Source: Salinibacter ruber DSM 13855
Lineage (GTDB): Bacteria; Bacteroidota; Rhodothermia; Rhodothermales; Salinibacteraceae
Direction: 5' to 3'
DNA: 64,000 bases
NCBI RefSeq assembly: GCF_000013045.1
Contig: NC_007677.1
Span: 2,852,001-2,916,000, forward strand
Shown here: positions 54,791-64,000 of the stretch, one piece after another
How the letters are laid out: each line of letters starts with the position of its first letter
Numbering within the stretch: the stretch's first letter is position 1
The notes under the pieces: generated by a model
Seen by the model: the letters and a program-made list of their open reading frames with translations, nothing else
Databases searched by the model: none
What the model was told of the DNA's origin: nothing
Made by a program: the position numbers and the translations under genes

Positions 54791-55462
54791 TTATTGCCTT
54801 CCAGAGTGCCCGGAGCCAAAGCGCGCGATGGAGGCGGTATACAGCCCCCAAAGCCCGGCCTCTCGATGCGCCACAAGATCCAGGTTCGTCCCCGTAAGCA
54901 TCGGCCGCAGCTGACGGTTGAAGTCCGAGACGAGCACCCGGGCCGCCGGGTTGAGCGCCCGCCGGAGCAGCGAGGGCGGCGTCTCCGGCGGTAGAAATTT
55001 GTCGTAGATCGAGATGCGTCCGCCCGGGGCCAGCACGCGCGCCGCCTCGGCCAGGACCGCCTCGGGATCCGGAAGCACTGAGAGAAGCAGATGAAGCAGG
55101 ACGACGTCGAAAGAGTCGTCCTCGAAGGGGAGCGCGTGGGCGTCTCCGACCTGGGCATCGACCGCTCGTCCAAGCGTCCGTGCCCGTGCCTTCGTGCGGC
55201 GCACCATCGCCGGCACCGCATCGAGGGCCGTGACCTGCGTCTCGGGGGGCAGGTACGCGAGGTCCAGTCCAGTGCCGCACCCCGAAAGCAAGATTCGGGC
55301 GTTCGGGGCTGGGTCGAGCCACCGGAGGGCCCGTTGCCGCCCGCGCTCCATCGGCCACGCGAGGGCGTCGTAGACCGGCGCGTAGAGCCGATACCGGGTC
55401 CGATTCCACCAGCGTGCCCACGTTCGGGGCGGCGGGAGAGAGGCCGTGGACTCAGTGGGCAT
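54791..55462 (-). CDS. Class I SAM-dependent methyltransferase
   Basis: Methyltransferase of 223 residues. SAM motif I reads ILLSGCGTGLDLAYL (about 57), with motif II-like VTALDAVPAMV (about 77), VGDAHALPFEDDSFDVVLL (about 105) and ARVLAPGGRISIYD (about 145). The order and the late FNRQLRPMLTGT resemble PmtA/UbiE-type methyltransferases. The substrate (a quinone, a phospholipid or another small molecule) is unknown. It is divergent from the CoA-transferase gene. Confidence 0.83.
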   Translation of the reverse strand: MPTESTASLPPPRTWARWWNRTRYRLYAPVYDALAWPMERGRQRALRWLDPAPNARILLSGCGTGLDLAYLPPETQVTALDAVPAMVRRTKARARTLGRAVDAQVGDAHALPFEDDSFDVVLLHLLLSVLPDPEAVLAEAARVLAPGGRISIYDKFLPPETPPSLLRRALNPAARVLVSDFNRQLRPMLTGTNLDLVAHREAGLWGLYTASIARFGSGHSGRQ

Positions 55463-55590
55463 ATCGCGGGCCGCGTCGTTCCAGCATGGTCGAACTCATC
55501 GGGGCATGTTCAATTCAAAGGGGACCAATTGTTCGCCGGGGCCTGCCCTCGTGTTGCCCGACCATACCTCTTCCAAAACGCGCTTCCCCC

Positions 55591-56778
55591 GTGCTCGATG
55601 ATCTCGTCGTCCTGGAACTCGCCTCTGTCCTCGCCGGCCCCAGCGTGGGCCAGTTTTTCGCCGAGCTCGGGGCAACGGTGCTCAAGGTCGAAAACCCCCG
55701 GACGGACGGCGACGTGACCCGCCGGTGGCGTGCGCCCGAGGGCGACGGCGACGGGCGCGGCGACCGGTCGGCCTACTTTTGCTGCTGCAACTACGGGAAG
55801 CAGTCGATCGCCCTTGACCTGTCCACGGAGGCGGGGCGGACGCTCCTGCACGAGCTGGCGGCGGACGCCGACGTGGTGCTTGCCAGCTACCGCCCCGGCA
55901 CGGCCGAGGCGCTGGGCGCCGACTACGAGACCCTATCCGCCGTCAATCCCGATCTGGTATGCGGCCACGTCACCGGCTACGGCCCCGACCGCGAGCGGGC
56001 GGGCTACGACGCCGTCATCCAGGCGGAAAGCGGGTTCATGCAGATGAACGGCCCGGCCGACGGCCCGCCGACGAAATTGCCGGTGGCCCTGATGGACGTG
56101 CTGGCCGCCCACCAGCTCAAAGAGGGGCTCCTCGTGGCCCTGCTGCGGCGGGAGCAGGGCGGCGGCGGGGCGTACGTGCCTGTCTCCCTTCTCCAGTCGG
56201 CCGTAAGCGGCCTCGCCAACCAGGCGACCAACTGGCTCGTGGCCGGCCACCGCCCACAGCGCATGGGCTCGGCCCACCCCAACATTGCCCCGTACGGCAC
56301 GTCCTTCCCGACGGCCGACGGCCAGTCGATCGTCTTGGCAGTGGGCACCGACCGCCAGTTTGCGGCGCTGTGCGACATTCTCGGGCGCCCGGACCTGGCC
56401 GACGACTTGCGATTCGCGACAAACGAGCAGCGCGTGGCCCACCGCGATGCGCTGCATGCCGTGCTGGCGGACCGGATCCGAGGGCTCGACCACGACGCCC
56501 TGCTGGCGGACCTCCACGAGTGCGACGTACCGGTCGGAACCGTGCGCGATGTCCCCGCCGTCTTCGAACAGCCCGCGGCGGAGGCGATGGTTCTGAACCA
56601 GGAGGGTGGGCCGGCCGGAACGCGGCAGGCGGCTTTCCCCCATGCCGACGATGCTGCTCAGTCGCTTCGCCCCCCGCCGCGGTACGCCGAACACACGGCC
56701 GCGATCCTGCGCGAACGCCTCGCATGCTCGCCCGACCGGGTGGATGCACTCGCGCAGGGCGACGTGATTGTCCGGTAG
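55591..56778 (+). CDS. Family III CoA-transferase (CaiB/BaiF)
   Basis: CoA transferase of 395 residues from GTG 55591, chosen because the family N-terminus (LDDLVVLELASVLAGPSVGQ) starts there. The CoA-binding strand is FFAELGATVLKVENP, followed by SIALDLSTEAGRTLL. The catalytic Asp is in GYDAVIQAESGFM (about 150). Later conserved parts include MGSAHPNIAPYGTFP-type IAPYGTSFPTADGQ (about 230) and VPVGTVRDVPAVFEQP (about 312). The acyl substrate cannot be inferred. Confidence 0.88.
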   Translation: MLDDLVVLELASVLAGPSVGQFFAELGATVLKVENPRTDGDVTRRWRAPEGDGDGRGDRSAYFCCCNYGKQSIALDLSTEAGRTLLHELAADADVVLASYRPGTAEALGADYETLSAVNPDLVCGHVTGYGPDRERAGYDAVIQAESGFMQMNGPADGPPTKLPVALMDVLAAHQLKEGLLVALLRREQGGGGAYVPVSLLQSAVSGLANQATNWLVAGHRPQRMGSAHPNIAPYGTSFPTADGQSIVLAVGTDRQFAALCDILGRPDLADDLRFATNEQRVAHRDALHAVLADRIRGLDHDALLADLHECDVPVGTVRDVPAVFEQPAAEAMVLNQEGGPAGTRQAAFPHADDAAQSLRPPPRYAEHTAAILRERLACSPDRVDALAQGDVIVR

Positions 56779-56803
56779 CCCCTGCGGTCTGCGCCTCCAC
56801 ACC

Positions 56804-58243
<1,440 letters not shown>

Positions 58244-58331
58244 GGGGCGGGGTTGTGGGGATCGGTGGCAGGGATGCAGGAGACAACATGCAAAGGTATC
58301 AACCGCTTCTGCTGGATGCAATGGGACCGCC

Positions 58332-58352
58332 TCATTGTTCATTGAGCATTGG
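58332..58352 (-). repeat. ATG-containing heptad array, 3' side of the S23 cassette
   Basis: Three exact 7-bp units; on the minus strand CCAATGC, TCAATGA, ACAATGA. It is the same unit family as 59538-59613, beyond the IS1 element. Confidence 0.6.
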
Positions 58353-58447
58353 CGAGCCCCCTCTATCGGCCTTGGTAGCGGCTCAACAAGTAGTGAGTCT
58401 TTCTGTTTGAACTGCGTCGCGTCTGGCCCACCAGCCTGGTCTATCCG

Positions 58448-58726
58448 ATGATCAAAGAGACTTACGAGTGTAGAGAGTGTGGCTCCTCGAACATCGTCAA
58501 AAACGGACACAGCGCTAGCGGCTCTCAGCAGTATCACTGCAAGGACTGTGGAGCGCACAAGGTTCTCGATCCAGAGCCGCGAGGCTACTCCGAGGAGGAG
58601 AAAGAGAAAATCCTCCGTGCTTACCGCGAGCGCGGGTCAAAGCGGGCAATCAGCCGGATATTCGGCATCAGCCGCAATACATTGACCCGGTGGCTCAAAA
58701 AAAGGGACGAGAATCCGATTCAGTAG
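58448..58726 (+). CDS. insA: IS1 transposase frame A (InsA-like)
   Basis: DNA-binding protein of 92 residues. A four-cysteine zinc ribbon (CRECGSSN, HCKDCGAH) is followed by a helix-turn-helix (SKRAISRIFGISRNTLTRWLK). The C-terminus overlaps frame B by 37 bp. At AAAAAAAG near 58698 a -1 slip would fuse it to the catalytic domain; frame A alone would act as a repressor, as in IS1. Confidence 0.85.
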   Translation: MIKETYECRECGSSNIVKNGHSASGSQQYHCKDCGAHKVLDPEPRGYSEEEKEKILRAYRERGSKRAISRIFGISRNTLTRWLKKRDENPIQ

Positions 58727-59166
58727 CCGAAGGGCTCCGGCCTGCTGAGGAAGGCGATGTCCTTGAACTCGATGAATGCTGGACGTATGTCCGAGAGCGG
58801 GCGAATAAACGGTGGCTGTGGGTTGCTCTGTGCCGGAGAACCCGGCAGGTCGTGGCATTTGTGATCGGAGACCGTTCGGCCAGAACCTGTGCTCGGCTCT
58901 GGAGCCGGATTCCGGAGGAATACCGTCAGGGCAGAAGCTTCAGCGACTTCTGGAAGTCCTATCGCCCAGTGTTTGCGGGCGACCCCAGCCACCGGCAGGT
59001 CGGAAAGTCCAGTGGTGAGATGGCCCACGTGGAAAGATTCTTCGGGCGACTGCGCCAGAAGCTGGCCCGGTATGTCCGCCGGACGCGAGCGGCCTCCGAG
59101 TCAGAACGGATGCTCCATCTGACGACGAAACTGTTCGTGGAGTGGTACAACGAAGCCATCACTTAA
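58690..59166 (+). CDS. insB: IS1 transposase frame B (InsB-like, DDE domain)
   Basis: Catalytic part of the IS1 transposase, 158 residues if counted from ATG 58690, in the -1 frame relative to frame A; the natural product is probably the A-B fusion. The DDE residues are visible: Asp in VLELDECWT, Asp in FVIGDRSART and Glu in AHVERFFGRLRQ (the ER-x4-R end). The frame is complete, so the element may still be active. Confidence 0.85.
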   Translation: MAQKKGRESDSVAEGLRPAEEGDVLELDECWTYVRERANKRWLWVALCRRTRQVVAFVIGDRSARTCARLWSRIPEEYRQGRSFSDFWKSYRPVFAGDPSHRQVGKSSGEMAHVERFFGRLRQKLARYVRRTRAASESERMLHLTTKLFVEWYNEAIT

Positions 59167-59169
59167 CAT

Positions 59170-59556
59170 CTATCCGCTACCTCGGCCTTTAACTTTCTCC
59201 TTCGCCGTATGCACGGACTGAGAGAGAATGGCGCAGAGCTGGTCGGTCTCGTCGGTGATGGCGTGAAGGCGCTTGGCGGGAATCAGGTCGGCCTTGCGAA
59301 TGATGCGGAGCCATGTTTTGGTTTCACGCAGCTCTTTCAGACTGATGCTCAACTTGTGGGCAAAATCGCGACGGCTCTCCGCGGCACAGCCTTCCGAATA
59401 ATTCGGTGCCGGCGACGTGCCACTGCGCAGGATCTGATCGGCAATGTGCTGTCCCAACGGGGTCTCCGGCAGCGCGTCCGCGACATTTCCAATCCGCACC
59501 GCAAAGTCGATGAGGCGATCTTCCAGTTCCTTCGGGGTCATTTGTTCATTTTTCAT
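59170..59556 (-). CDS. Four-helix-bundle (S23/IVP-type) protein with an IS-altered C-terminus
   Basis: Small cytoplasmic helical protein of 128 residues. Family landmarks are LEDRLIDFAVRIGNVADAL, the GTSPAPNYSEGCAAESRRDF loop and KLSISLKELRETKTWLRII, matching the 23S-rRNA-intervening-sequence (TIGR02436) four-helix bundle. Its first six codons lie in a repeat array of ATG-containing units. Its last codons (about GRGSG and the TAG) come from the right end of the IS1 element, so the native C-terminus is replaced. The family role is unknown; it is related to the Avd accessory protein of diversity-generating retroelements. No retroelement is nearby. Confidence 0.85.
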   Translation of the reverse strand: MKNEQMTPKELEDRLIDFAVRIGNVADALPETPLGQHIADQILRSGTSPAPNYSEGCAAESRRDFAHKLSISLKELRETKTWLRIIRKADLIPAKRLHAITDETDQLCAILSQSVHTAKEKVKGRGSG

Positions 59557-59613
59557 TGGGCCATTTTCTCATTTTGCTACTGAAAATGACGAAATGACAA
59601 AATGAAAAATGAC
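59538..59613. repeat. ATG-containing 7-8-bp repeat arrays, 5' side of the S23 cassette
   Basis: Two arrays face each other around GCTACTG. 59538-59575 reads TCATTTG, TTCATTTT, TCATTGGG, CCATTTTC, TCATTTT; 59583-59613 reads AAAATGAC, GAAATGAC, AAAATGA, AAAATGAC. On the S23 strand several AAAATGA-type units each offer an ATG, and the S23 start codon at 59556 is one of them. Confidence 0.7.
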
Positions 59614-59616
59614 CCG

Positions 59617-60393
59617 TCAGTCAATAACCCCGCGCTCCGCCAGCGACGTGTGCTTGGTGCCGGCGATGATAAGGTGGTCGTGCACCGGAATGCCCATCGT
59701 GCCGCCGGCCTCCGCAAGCTGCCGGGTGATCCGAATGTCCTCGCGGCTGGGCTCGGGGTTGCCGGAGGGATGGTTGTGGAGACAGATGACCGCGGCCGCG
59801 TCGTCGAGGATGGCCTGCTCGAAGACCCCCCGCGGCTCCACCACGCTCGACGAGAGGCCGCCTTCGCTGACGGTATAGTCGCCGATAATGACGTTGGCCG
59901 TATTGAGGTGGACGACCTTGAACACCTCCTTGTCGAGATCGCGCAGGAGCGGGCCGTAGACGTCCGCCACGTCGGCGGGGCAGGTGACCTGCATTCGCTC
60001 GTCCTGCTGCCGCTGCGACTCGACGCGACGCCCGGCCTCAAACGCGGCGGCGAGCTTGGTGGCCTTGGCCGGCCCCACGCCCCGCGTGCGGGTCAGCTCC
60101 TTCGGCTTGCGCTGCGAGACCTCGTGCAGCGAGCCGTACGACTGAAGCAGGGCGCGGCCGAGCTCGACGGCGGAGACGGGGCCGTCGCTGGTACGGGTGC
60201 CAGAGCCGAGCAGAAGCGCCAGCACCTCGGCGTCGGAGAGGACGGTGGGCCCGTGCGTCAGCAGCTTCTCGCGCGGCTGGTCAGACTCGTCCCATTCGTG
60301 GATCGGGACGCGGTACAACAGGGCCGGCTCTTCCGACCCTTCAGGGGACGACGGGGCTTCGTCGGAGGCGTCGGACGCAGAATCGGAGGGCAT
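59617..60393 (-). CDS. radC: RadC/JAB-domain DNA repair-associated protein
   Basis: RadC-family protein of 258 residues from ATG 60393. A short acidic N-terminus is followed by a helix-hairpin-helix region (TRTRGVGPAKATKLAAAFEAG, about 95) and a JAMM/MPN+ domain (about 130-255) with the metal motif HNHPSGNPEPSREDI. RadC is common in Bacteroidota; despite its name, a repair role is not proven. It lies directly before the S23/IS1 cassette. Confidence 0.92.
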   Translation of the reverse strand: MPSDSASDASDEAPSSPEGSEEPALLYRVPIHEWDESDQPREKLLTHGPTVLSDAEVLALLLGSGTRTSDGPVSAVELGRALLQSYGSLHEVSQRKPKELTRTRGVGPAKATKLAAAFEAGRRVESQRQQDERMQVTCPADVADVYGPLLRDLDKEVFKVVHLNTANVIIGDYTVSEGGLSSSVVEPRGVFEQAILDDAAAVICLHNHPSGNPEPSREDIRITRQLAEAGGTMGIPVHDHLIIAGTKHTSLAERGVID

Positions 60394-60473
60394 CGCGGAG
60401 CGGAAAGACAGGGAGAAAGGCCACGTGTCCCCCAGACACGTTCTCCCCAATGTCCATAACGCGTTCTGCCCGT

Positions 60474-60510
60474 GCCGGCGGACCGATCCTGCTTCTTCGG
60501 GCCCGCCGGC
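60474..60510 (-). terminator. Terminator-like hairpin after rho
   Basis: On the minus strand GCCGGCGG pairs with CCGCCGGC, with an extra CCGA/TCGG step inside. It lies 12 bp past the rho stop; there is no long T run. Confidence 0.55.
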
Positions 60511-60521
60511 GCTCGTTCCAT

Positions 60522-61643
60522 CTACTCGGGGACGAGCTCGTTTAGCAGGTGCGCGTTGGACGGGCTGTTGCGCAGGTGCCGAAGCAGGGCCTGCATCGCC
60601 TCGATCGGGGCCCGCGAGTTGAGCGCCCGAAACAGCTGGTTGTGCTTCTTGCGCCGCACCTCGCCGAGGAGGCGCTCCTCGTTCCGGGTTCCGCTCTCGC
60701 GGAGGTTGACGGCCGGGAAGATGCGTTTATCGGCCATCTCCCGGTCGAGCACGATCTCGGAGTTGCCGGTGCCCTTGAACTCCTCGAAGATGACCTCGTC
60801 CATTCGGCTTCCGGTGTCGACCAGCGCGGTGGCGATGATCGTCAGCGAGCCGCCGCCCTCAATGTTGCGCGCCGACCCGAAGATCTGGCGCGGCACCTTG
60901 AGCGCCTCCGCGTCCAGACCGCCGGACAGCGTGCGGCCGCTGCCGTCGACCCACAGGTTGAAGGTCCGCCCGAGACGGGTGAGGGAGTCGAGCAGAACCA
61001 CGACATCTTTGCCCGTCTCGACGAGCCGCTTGGCGTGCTCCATCGCCAGGGTCGAGACCCGCACGTGGTTGTCCTCACCACGGTCGTTGGAGGAGGCAAA
61101 CACCTGGGCCTCCGTCGTCCGGCGGAAGTCGGTGACCTCCTCGGGGCGTTCGTCCACGAGCAACGAGACGAGTTCGACCTCCGGGTGGTTTTCCGTGACG
61201 CCCGCGGCGATGTCCTTCAGCAAGACCGTCTTTCCGGCCCGGGGCGGCGACACGATCAGGGCGCGCTGCCCCTTGCCGAGGGGGGCAACGAGATCCAGCA
61301 CCCGCATCGACTCGTCGTCGGTGCCGGTAATCAGGTCCAACTTCTCGTCCGGGTATACACTCGCCCCCTGGTCAAAGTCCTTGAGTTGCGCCCACTCTTC
61401 GGGGGGAAGGCCCATCACGGAGTCGATCCAGCCCACCTGCATGCCCCCTTTCCGGCCCGGCTTCAGGTCGCCCTCAATGACCACCCCGTCGCGGAGATTG
61501 AACTTGCCAATGAGCGGTGGCGGCATGAAGGGATCGTCCTCGTCCTTCGGCAGGTCCGGCCGCAGCTCGCGCATGAAGCCGTACTTCTTTTCGCCGATGA
61601 GCTCGAGGAGCCTCCGAAATGATTCGTTGTCGTTTTCTGACAT
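60522..61643 (-). CDS. rho: Transcription termination factor Rho, short form
   Basis: Hexameric RNA-dependent ATPase that terminates transcription, 373 residues from ATG 61643. The chain begins almost directly in the RNA-binding OB fold (GEKKYGFMRELRPDL, FNLRDGVVIEGDLKPG). The ATPase has Walker A PPRAGKTVLL (about 157), VDERPEEVTDF, Walker B VVVLLDSLTRLGRTFN (about 240), the Q-loop region RTLSGGLDAEALKVPRQIF and the C-terminal GTGNSEIVLDREMADKRIFPA. The N-terminal helical domain of E. coli Rho is missing, as are the long basic insertions of many Bacteroidota Rho proteins. Confidence 0.94.
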   Translation of the reverse strand: MSENDNESFRRLLELIGEKKYGFMRELRPDLPKDEDDPFMPPPLIGKFNLRDGVVIEGDLKPGRKGGMQVGWIDSVMGLPPEEWAQLKDFDQGASVYPDEKLDLITGTDDESMRVLDLVAPLGKGQRALIVSPPRAGKTVLLKDIAAGVTENHPEVELVSLLVDERPEEVTDFRRTTEAQVFASSNDRGEDNHVRVSTLAMEHAKRLVETGKDVVVLLDSLTRLGRTFNLWVDGSGRTLSGGLDAEALKVPRQIFGSARNIEGGGSLTIIATALVDTGSRMDEVIFEEFKGTGNSEIVLDREMADKRIFPAVNLRESGTRNEERLLGEVRRKKHNQLFRALNSRAPIEAMQALLRHLRNSPSNAHLLNELVPE

Positions 61644-62324
61644 AGTCGATTCTTCGATGAGTGATGAAGCCGACAAGCCCCGCTCCAACGGAGCGTGCCT
61701 GCCAATACGCAATGCGGAGGCGACAACGTGCCGCCCCTGAACGCCAGGTGTCCCACGGACTCAGTGGCCTTTCCTGCTCAGGGCACACGAGGAGACGGTT
61801 CAATCTCAAGATGCCCATGCCTGCCACGGGAACCGAGCGCTGACTCGGCACGCGGGCACGCTCTTCGCAAAAAGACCTGGTGAGAACCCCCAGAAGGGGG
61901 GATGCTCGACGTCGTCCTGCTGAATTGCAAGGTTGGAAGTCAGCAGTGGGACCAACACCGAAACGGATGTCCCCTGTCCACGACGGCCTTCCCGCGGCGC
62001 CCGTACAGTCGATCGTGCGTCTTCAGCCGGTAGGGTCGGGAGCGAGTATCCTTCCGCTCCTCGATGCTCTTCTCAGACCGACACGACTTGCGCACAGGGG
62101 CCAGTGCCCGTCAGCACCTGTGAATCGACGTGAGGACGTAGCGCATCTCCACGCTGGTGAGAATCATTCCCGCTGCCTTCGATCTGTGAAGGACCGAACG
62201 CGGGAGGAGACTTGGCAGGAAGCCAGAAGACAGAGCGGCATTCAGAAGGCGGAACGCCGCCATATACAGATGGTTTCCCGGAGGACTGCATCGCTGTTCT
62301 CTTCATCCGACGTTCGGGGTTTTT
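61644..62324. other. Divergent intergenic region between rho and the hydrolase
   Basis: About 680 bp with no supported gene. A CCCCC-AGAA-GGGGG hairpin lies at 61888-61902, without a T run. The long rho leader may hold autoregulation, as in other bacteria, but no specific motif was recognised. Confidence 0.5.
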
Positions 62325-63101
62325 GTGACGGATTCCAATTTGAACGTCGAGGTTCGGGGGCGCCCCGAGAATCCTCCGGTCCTTCTGCTGCACGGCTGGG
62401 GCCGGAGCCTACAGGACCTACGCCCCCTCACTCAGGCCCTCACCGACGCCTACTGGACGCACGCCGTAGACCTGCCGGGGCACGGTGCCTCTCCCCCACC
62501 CCCTGAGCCCTGGGGGGTTTCCGAGCACGCACAGTTGCTCCACGACTACATCCGAAGGGAGATTCAGTCCAGCGTCACGGTGGTCGGCCACTCGAATGGG
62601 GGGCGCATCGCGCTGTACATGGCCGGCACCCCGGCGCACGCGTCCGCGGTCAGCCGGCTCGCGCTCATCAGCCCCTCGGGGGTTGAGCCCGAGCGGGCAT
62701 GGGCCTATCACCTGCGGTCGGGGCTGGCCACGGCCCTGAAGGCCCCCGTGCAGGCCCTTCCGTCGTCCCTCCAGGCCCCGGCCGAGGACTGGCTCCGCCA
62801 TTCGCTCGCCTGGCGCCTGCTCGGCTCCGCCGACTACAACGCCCAGGACGGCGTCATGCGCGAGACGTTCGTCAAGACCGTGAACGATCACCTCGACGAG
62901 GAACTGGTGCGCATTCGGGTTCCGACCCTCCTGTTCTGGGGCACCGAGGACGAGGCGGTTTCACGGCGGCAGATGGAGGTGATGACCTCGAAGATTGACG
63001 ACTGCGGGCTCGTGGAGCTCGACGGCGCCGGCCACTTCGGGCATCTCGACCGGCCGGACACGGTCCAGGCCGGGCTCCGTCATTTCCTGGAGAACTCGTA
63101 G
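62325..63101 (+). CDS. Alpha/beta hydrolase
   Basis: Cytoplasmic alpha/beta-fold hydrolase of 258 residues from GTG 62325. The oxyanion motif is LLLHGWGRS (about 22), the nucleophile Ser is in VVGHSNGGRIAL (about 90), the acid is probably Asp in LFWGTEDEAV (about 209), and the His is in GAGHFGHLDRP (about 238). The substrate is unknown. The next gene is a MurF-type ligase 120 bp downstream on the same strand. Confidence 0.88.
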   Translation: MTDSNLNVEVRGRPENPPVLLLHGWGRSLQDLRPLTQALTDAYWTHAVDLPGHGASPPPPEPWGVSEHAQLLHDYIRREIQSSVTVVGHSNGGRIALYMAGTPAHASAVSRLALISPSGVEPERAWAYHLRSGLATALKAPVQALPSSLQAPAEDWLRHSLAWRLLGSADYNAQDGVMRETFVKTVNDHLDEELVRIRVPTLLFWGTEDEAVSRRQMEVMTSKIDDCGLVELDGAGHFGHLDRPDTVQAGLRHFLENS

Positions 63102-63220
63102 GCCCGCGGCCGGCGCGCCTTGCACGGACGCGGCATGCGCCTGATGTTGATTTTGAGAAGCCCCATCGGGCCCCGACGCATCTGCGGGCCGAACCGACCT
63201 TTCCATCCGTCTTCGGCAGC

Positions 63221-64000
63221 ATGACGAGCGCGCTCATTTTTTTCGGCGTCGTCGCCACCCTGTTCGCCGGGTGGCGGGCCGGACGCCGGGTCCGGTTTTT
63301 CCTCCACATCTTCCAGCTGGAGACGTATAAGTTTGGCCGGTACGGGCGCTGGCTGGCCGGCCACGTGCCGTCGCTGATCGTGCGTCCCTCCCACGGCGTG
63401 GGGGCCGCCGCACTCGCGGGAGGCGGGCTCGTCGCTTCCGTCGCCGCCCCGAAATGGGGCGTGCTCGCCGTCCTCCTGGTGTGGCCCATGGCGTTCATTT
63501 CGTCGCGCCGCTACCGGAGCGACCAGGAGAAAAAGCCCCTCGCGTTCACGGACCGCATGGTGCGCCTCGCCATCCCCACGGCCCTGCTGGCCCTGCTCCC
63601 TGTCGCCTCCGGGGGCCTGTACGGATGGGCCCTTAGGTCCCCGACAGGCGTGCTGTGGTACCTGGGCGGCTTCCTCGCGGCCGACCTCGGGGCGCCCCTG
63701 TGGGTGGCCCTGGGCGCCGCCCTCATGCACCCCGTCGAAACGGCCATCCAGCGAGGCTTCAAGCGGCAGGCCCGGCGCCGCCTCCAGACGCGCTCGGACC
63801 TCTCCGTGGTCGGCATTACGGGCTCGTACGGCAAGACGAGCACGAAATTTATCGTCGCCGAGCTCCTCCGACAGAAGTACAACGTGTACGCCACGCCGAG
63901 CTCCTACAACACCCCCATGGGGCTCTGCCTCGCCGTCAACGAGCACCTAAAGCCCGAGCACCAGGTGCTGGTGCTGGAGTACGGCATTCGCTACCCCGGC
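63221..64000 (+). CDS. MurF-type Mur ligase, N-terminal part
   Basis: The gene runs off the window; 260 codons from ATG 63221 are present. The first ~170 residues form a multi-helix membrane domain with segments such as SALIFFGVVATLFAGW and GVLAVLLVWPMAFI. The Mur ligase core then begins with the ATP loop VVGITGSYGKTSTK (about 205) and SSYNTPMGLCLAVNEHL (about 230). The position of the ATP loop and the NTPMG motif are typical of UDP-MurNAc-tripeptide-D-Ala-D-Ala ligases (MurF) and their relatives, but the membrane domain is unusual for a canonical MurF. Confidence 0.8.
   Translation, partial: MTSALIFFGVVATLFAGWRAGRRVRFFLHIFQLETYKFGRYGRWLAGHVPSLIVRPSHGVGAAALAGGGLVASVAAPKWGVLAVLLVWPMAFISSRRYRSDQEKKPLAFTDRMVRLAIPTALLALLPVASGGLYGWALRSPTGVLWYLGGFLAADLGAPLWVALGAALMHPVETAIQRGFKRQARRRLQTRSDLSVVGITGSYGKTSTKFIVAELLRQKYNVYATPSSYNTPMGLCLAVNEHLKPEHQVLVLEYGIRYPG

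Larger units (their letters stand above)
58368..59187 (+). mobile_element. IS1-family insertion sequence
   Basis: About 820 bp with two overlapping reading frames and imperfect inverted ends. The left end GGCCTTGGTAGCGG at 58368 matches the right end read inward, GGCCGAGGTAGCGG from 59187, and further matching positions extend to AGTGA. Size, zinc-finger orfA plus DDE orfB, and an A7 run at the overlap all fit IS1. No target duplication is visible: 9 bp on each side (CCCTCTATC left, TTTAACTTT right) differ. The right end lies inside the S23 gene's coding frame. Confidence 0.82.

Noticed and set aside
58359-59196. A target-site duplication around the IS1 element
   Set aside because: The 9 bases on the two sides differ, so I do not claim one.

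Overview
The window looks like chromosome from Salinibacter or a close relative (Rhodothermota/Bacteroidota, hyperhalophile). The support is indirect: high GC, strongly acidic proteins (for example the D/E-rich tail of the MoxR-type ATPase), very large secreted proteins ending in type IX (Por) sorting-like domains, two TonB-dependent receptors with N-terminal CarboxypepD_reg-like domains, and few Shine-Dalgarno sequences. No rRNA, phage or CRISPR is present.

Layout. 1-3966: end of pstS, then pstC-pstA-pstB-phoU (phosphate uptake). 3983-13110: two secreted sorting-domain proteins on the minus strand, one a subtilisin-like protease of 2371 residues with a clear sigma70-type promoter. 13655-17505: tRNA-Gln, plsC, ribD-ribE, a DUF2007 protein. 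17570-25023: a DUF2207 gene split by an amber codon, a zinc alcohol dehydrogenase, an MFS transporter, a group II intron lacking a reverse transcriptase, a GH13 lipoprotein, an SDR protein. 25352-27075: tRNA-Lys, tRNA-Leu, an APC permease. 27106-31010: a patch of decay with an amber-interrupted TonB receptor, a pcm gene with an internal deletion, and a signal-peptide stub. 31011-39219: a helicase with a built-in DEDDh exonuclease, a queuosine-precursor-type transporter, ilvE, a GT2 glycosyltransferase, a GNAT protein, a MoxR-type ATPase. 39459-49780: an envelope and signalling region with a frameshifted outer-membrane gene, a hybrid kinase with AraC output, a small OMP, a propeller lipoprotein, an intact TonB receptor and a LytS/LytTR pair. 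49956-58243: LLM oxidoreductase, ATP-grasp ligase, photolyase/cryptochrome, Hsp20, methyltransferase, CoA transferase, glycyl-tRNA synthetase. 58332-59613: an IS1-family element joined to a four-helix-bundle (S23/IVP) gene, bracketed by arrays of 7-8-bp ATG-containing repeats. 59617-64000: radC, rho, an alpha/beta hydrolase and the start of a MurF-type ligase.

The most unusual items are the S23 cassette with heptad arrays on both sides and an IS1 end supplying its stop codon; the ORF-less group II intron whose 3' end lies 12 nt before an MFS start codon; the helicase-exonuclease fusion; and four broken envelope or repair genes, two of them by amber codons at domain borders.
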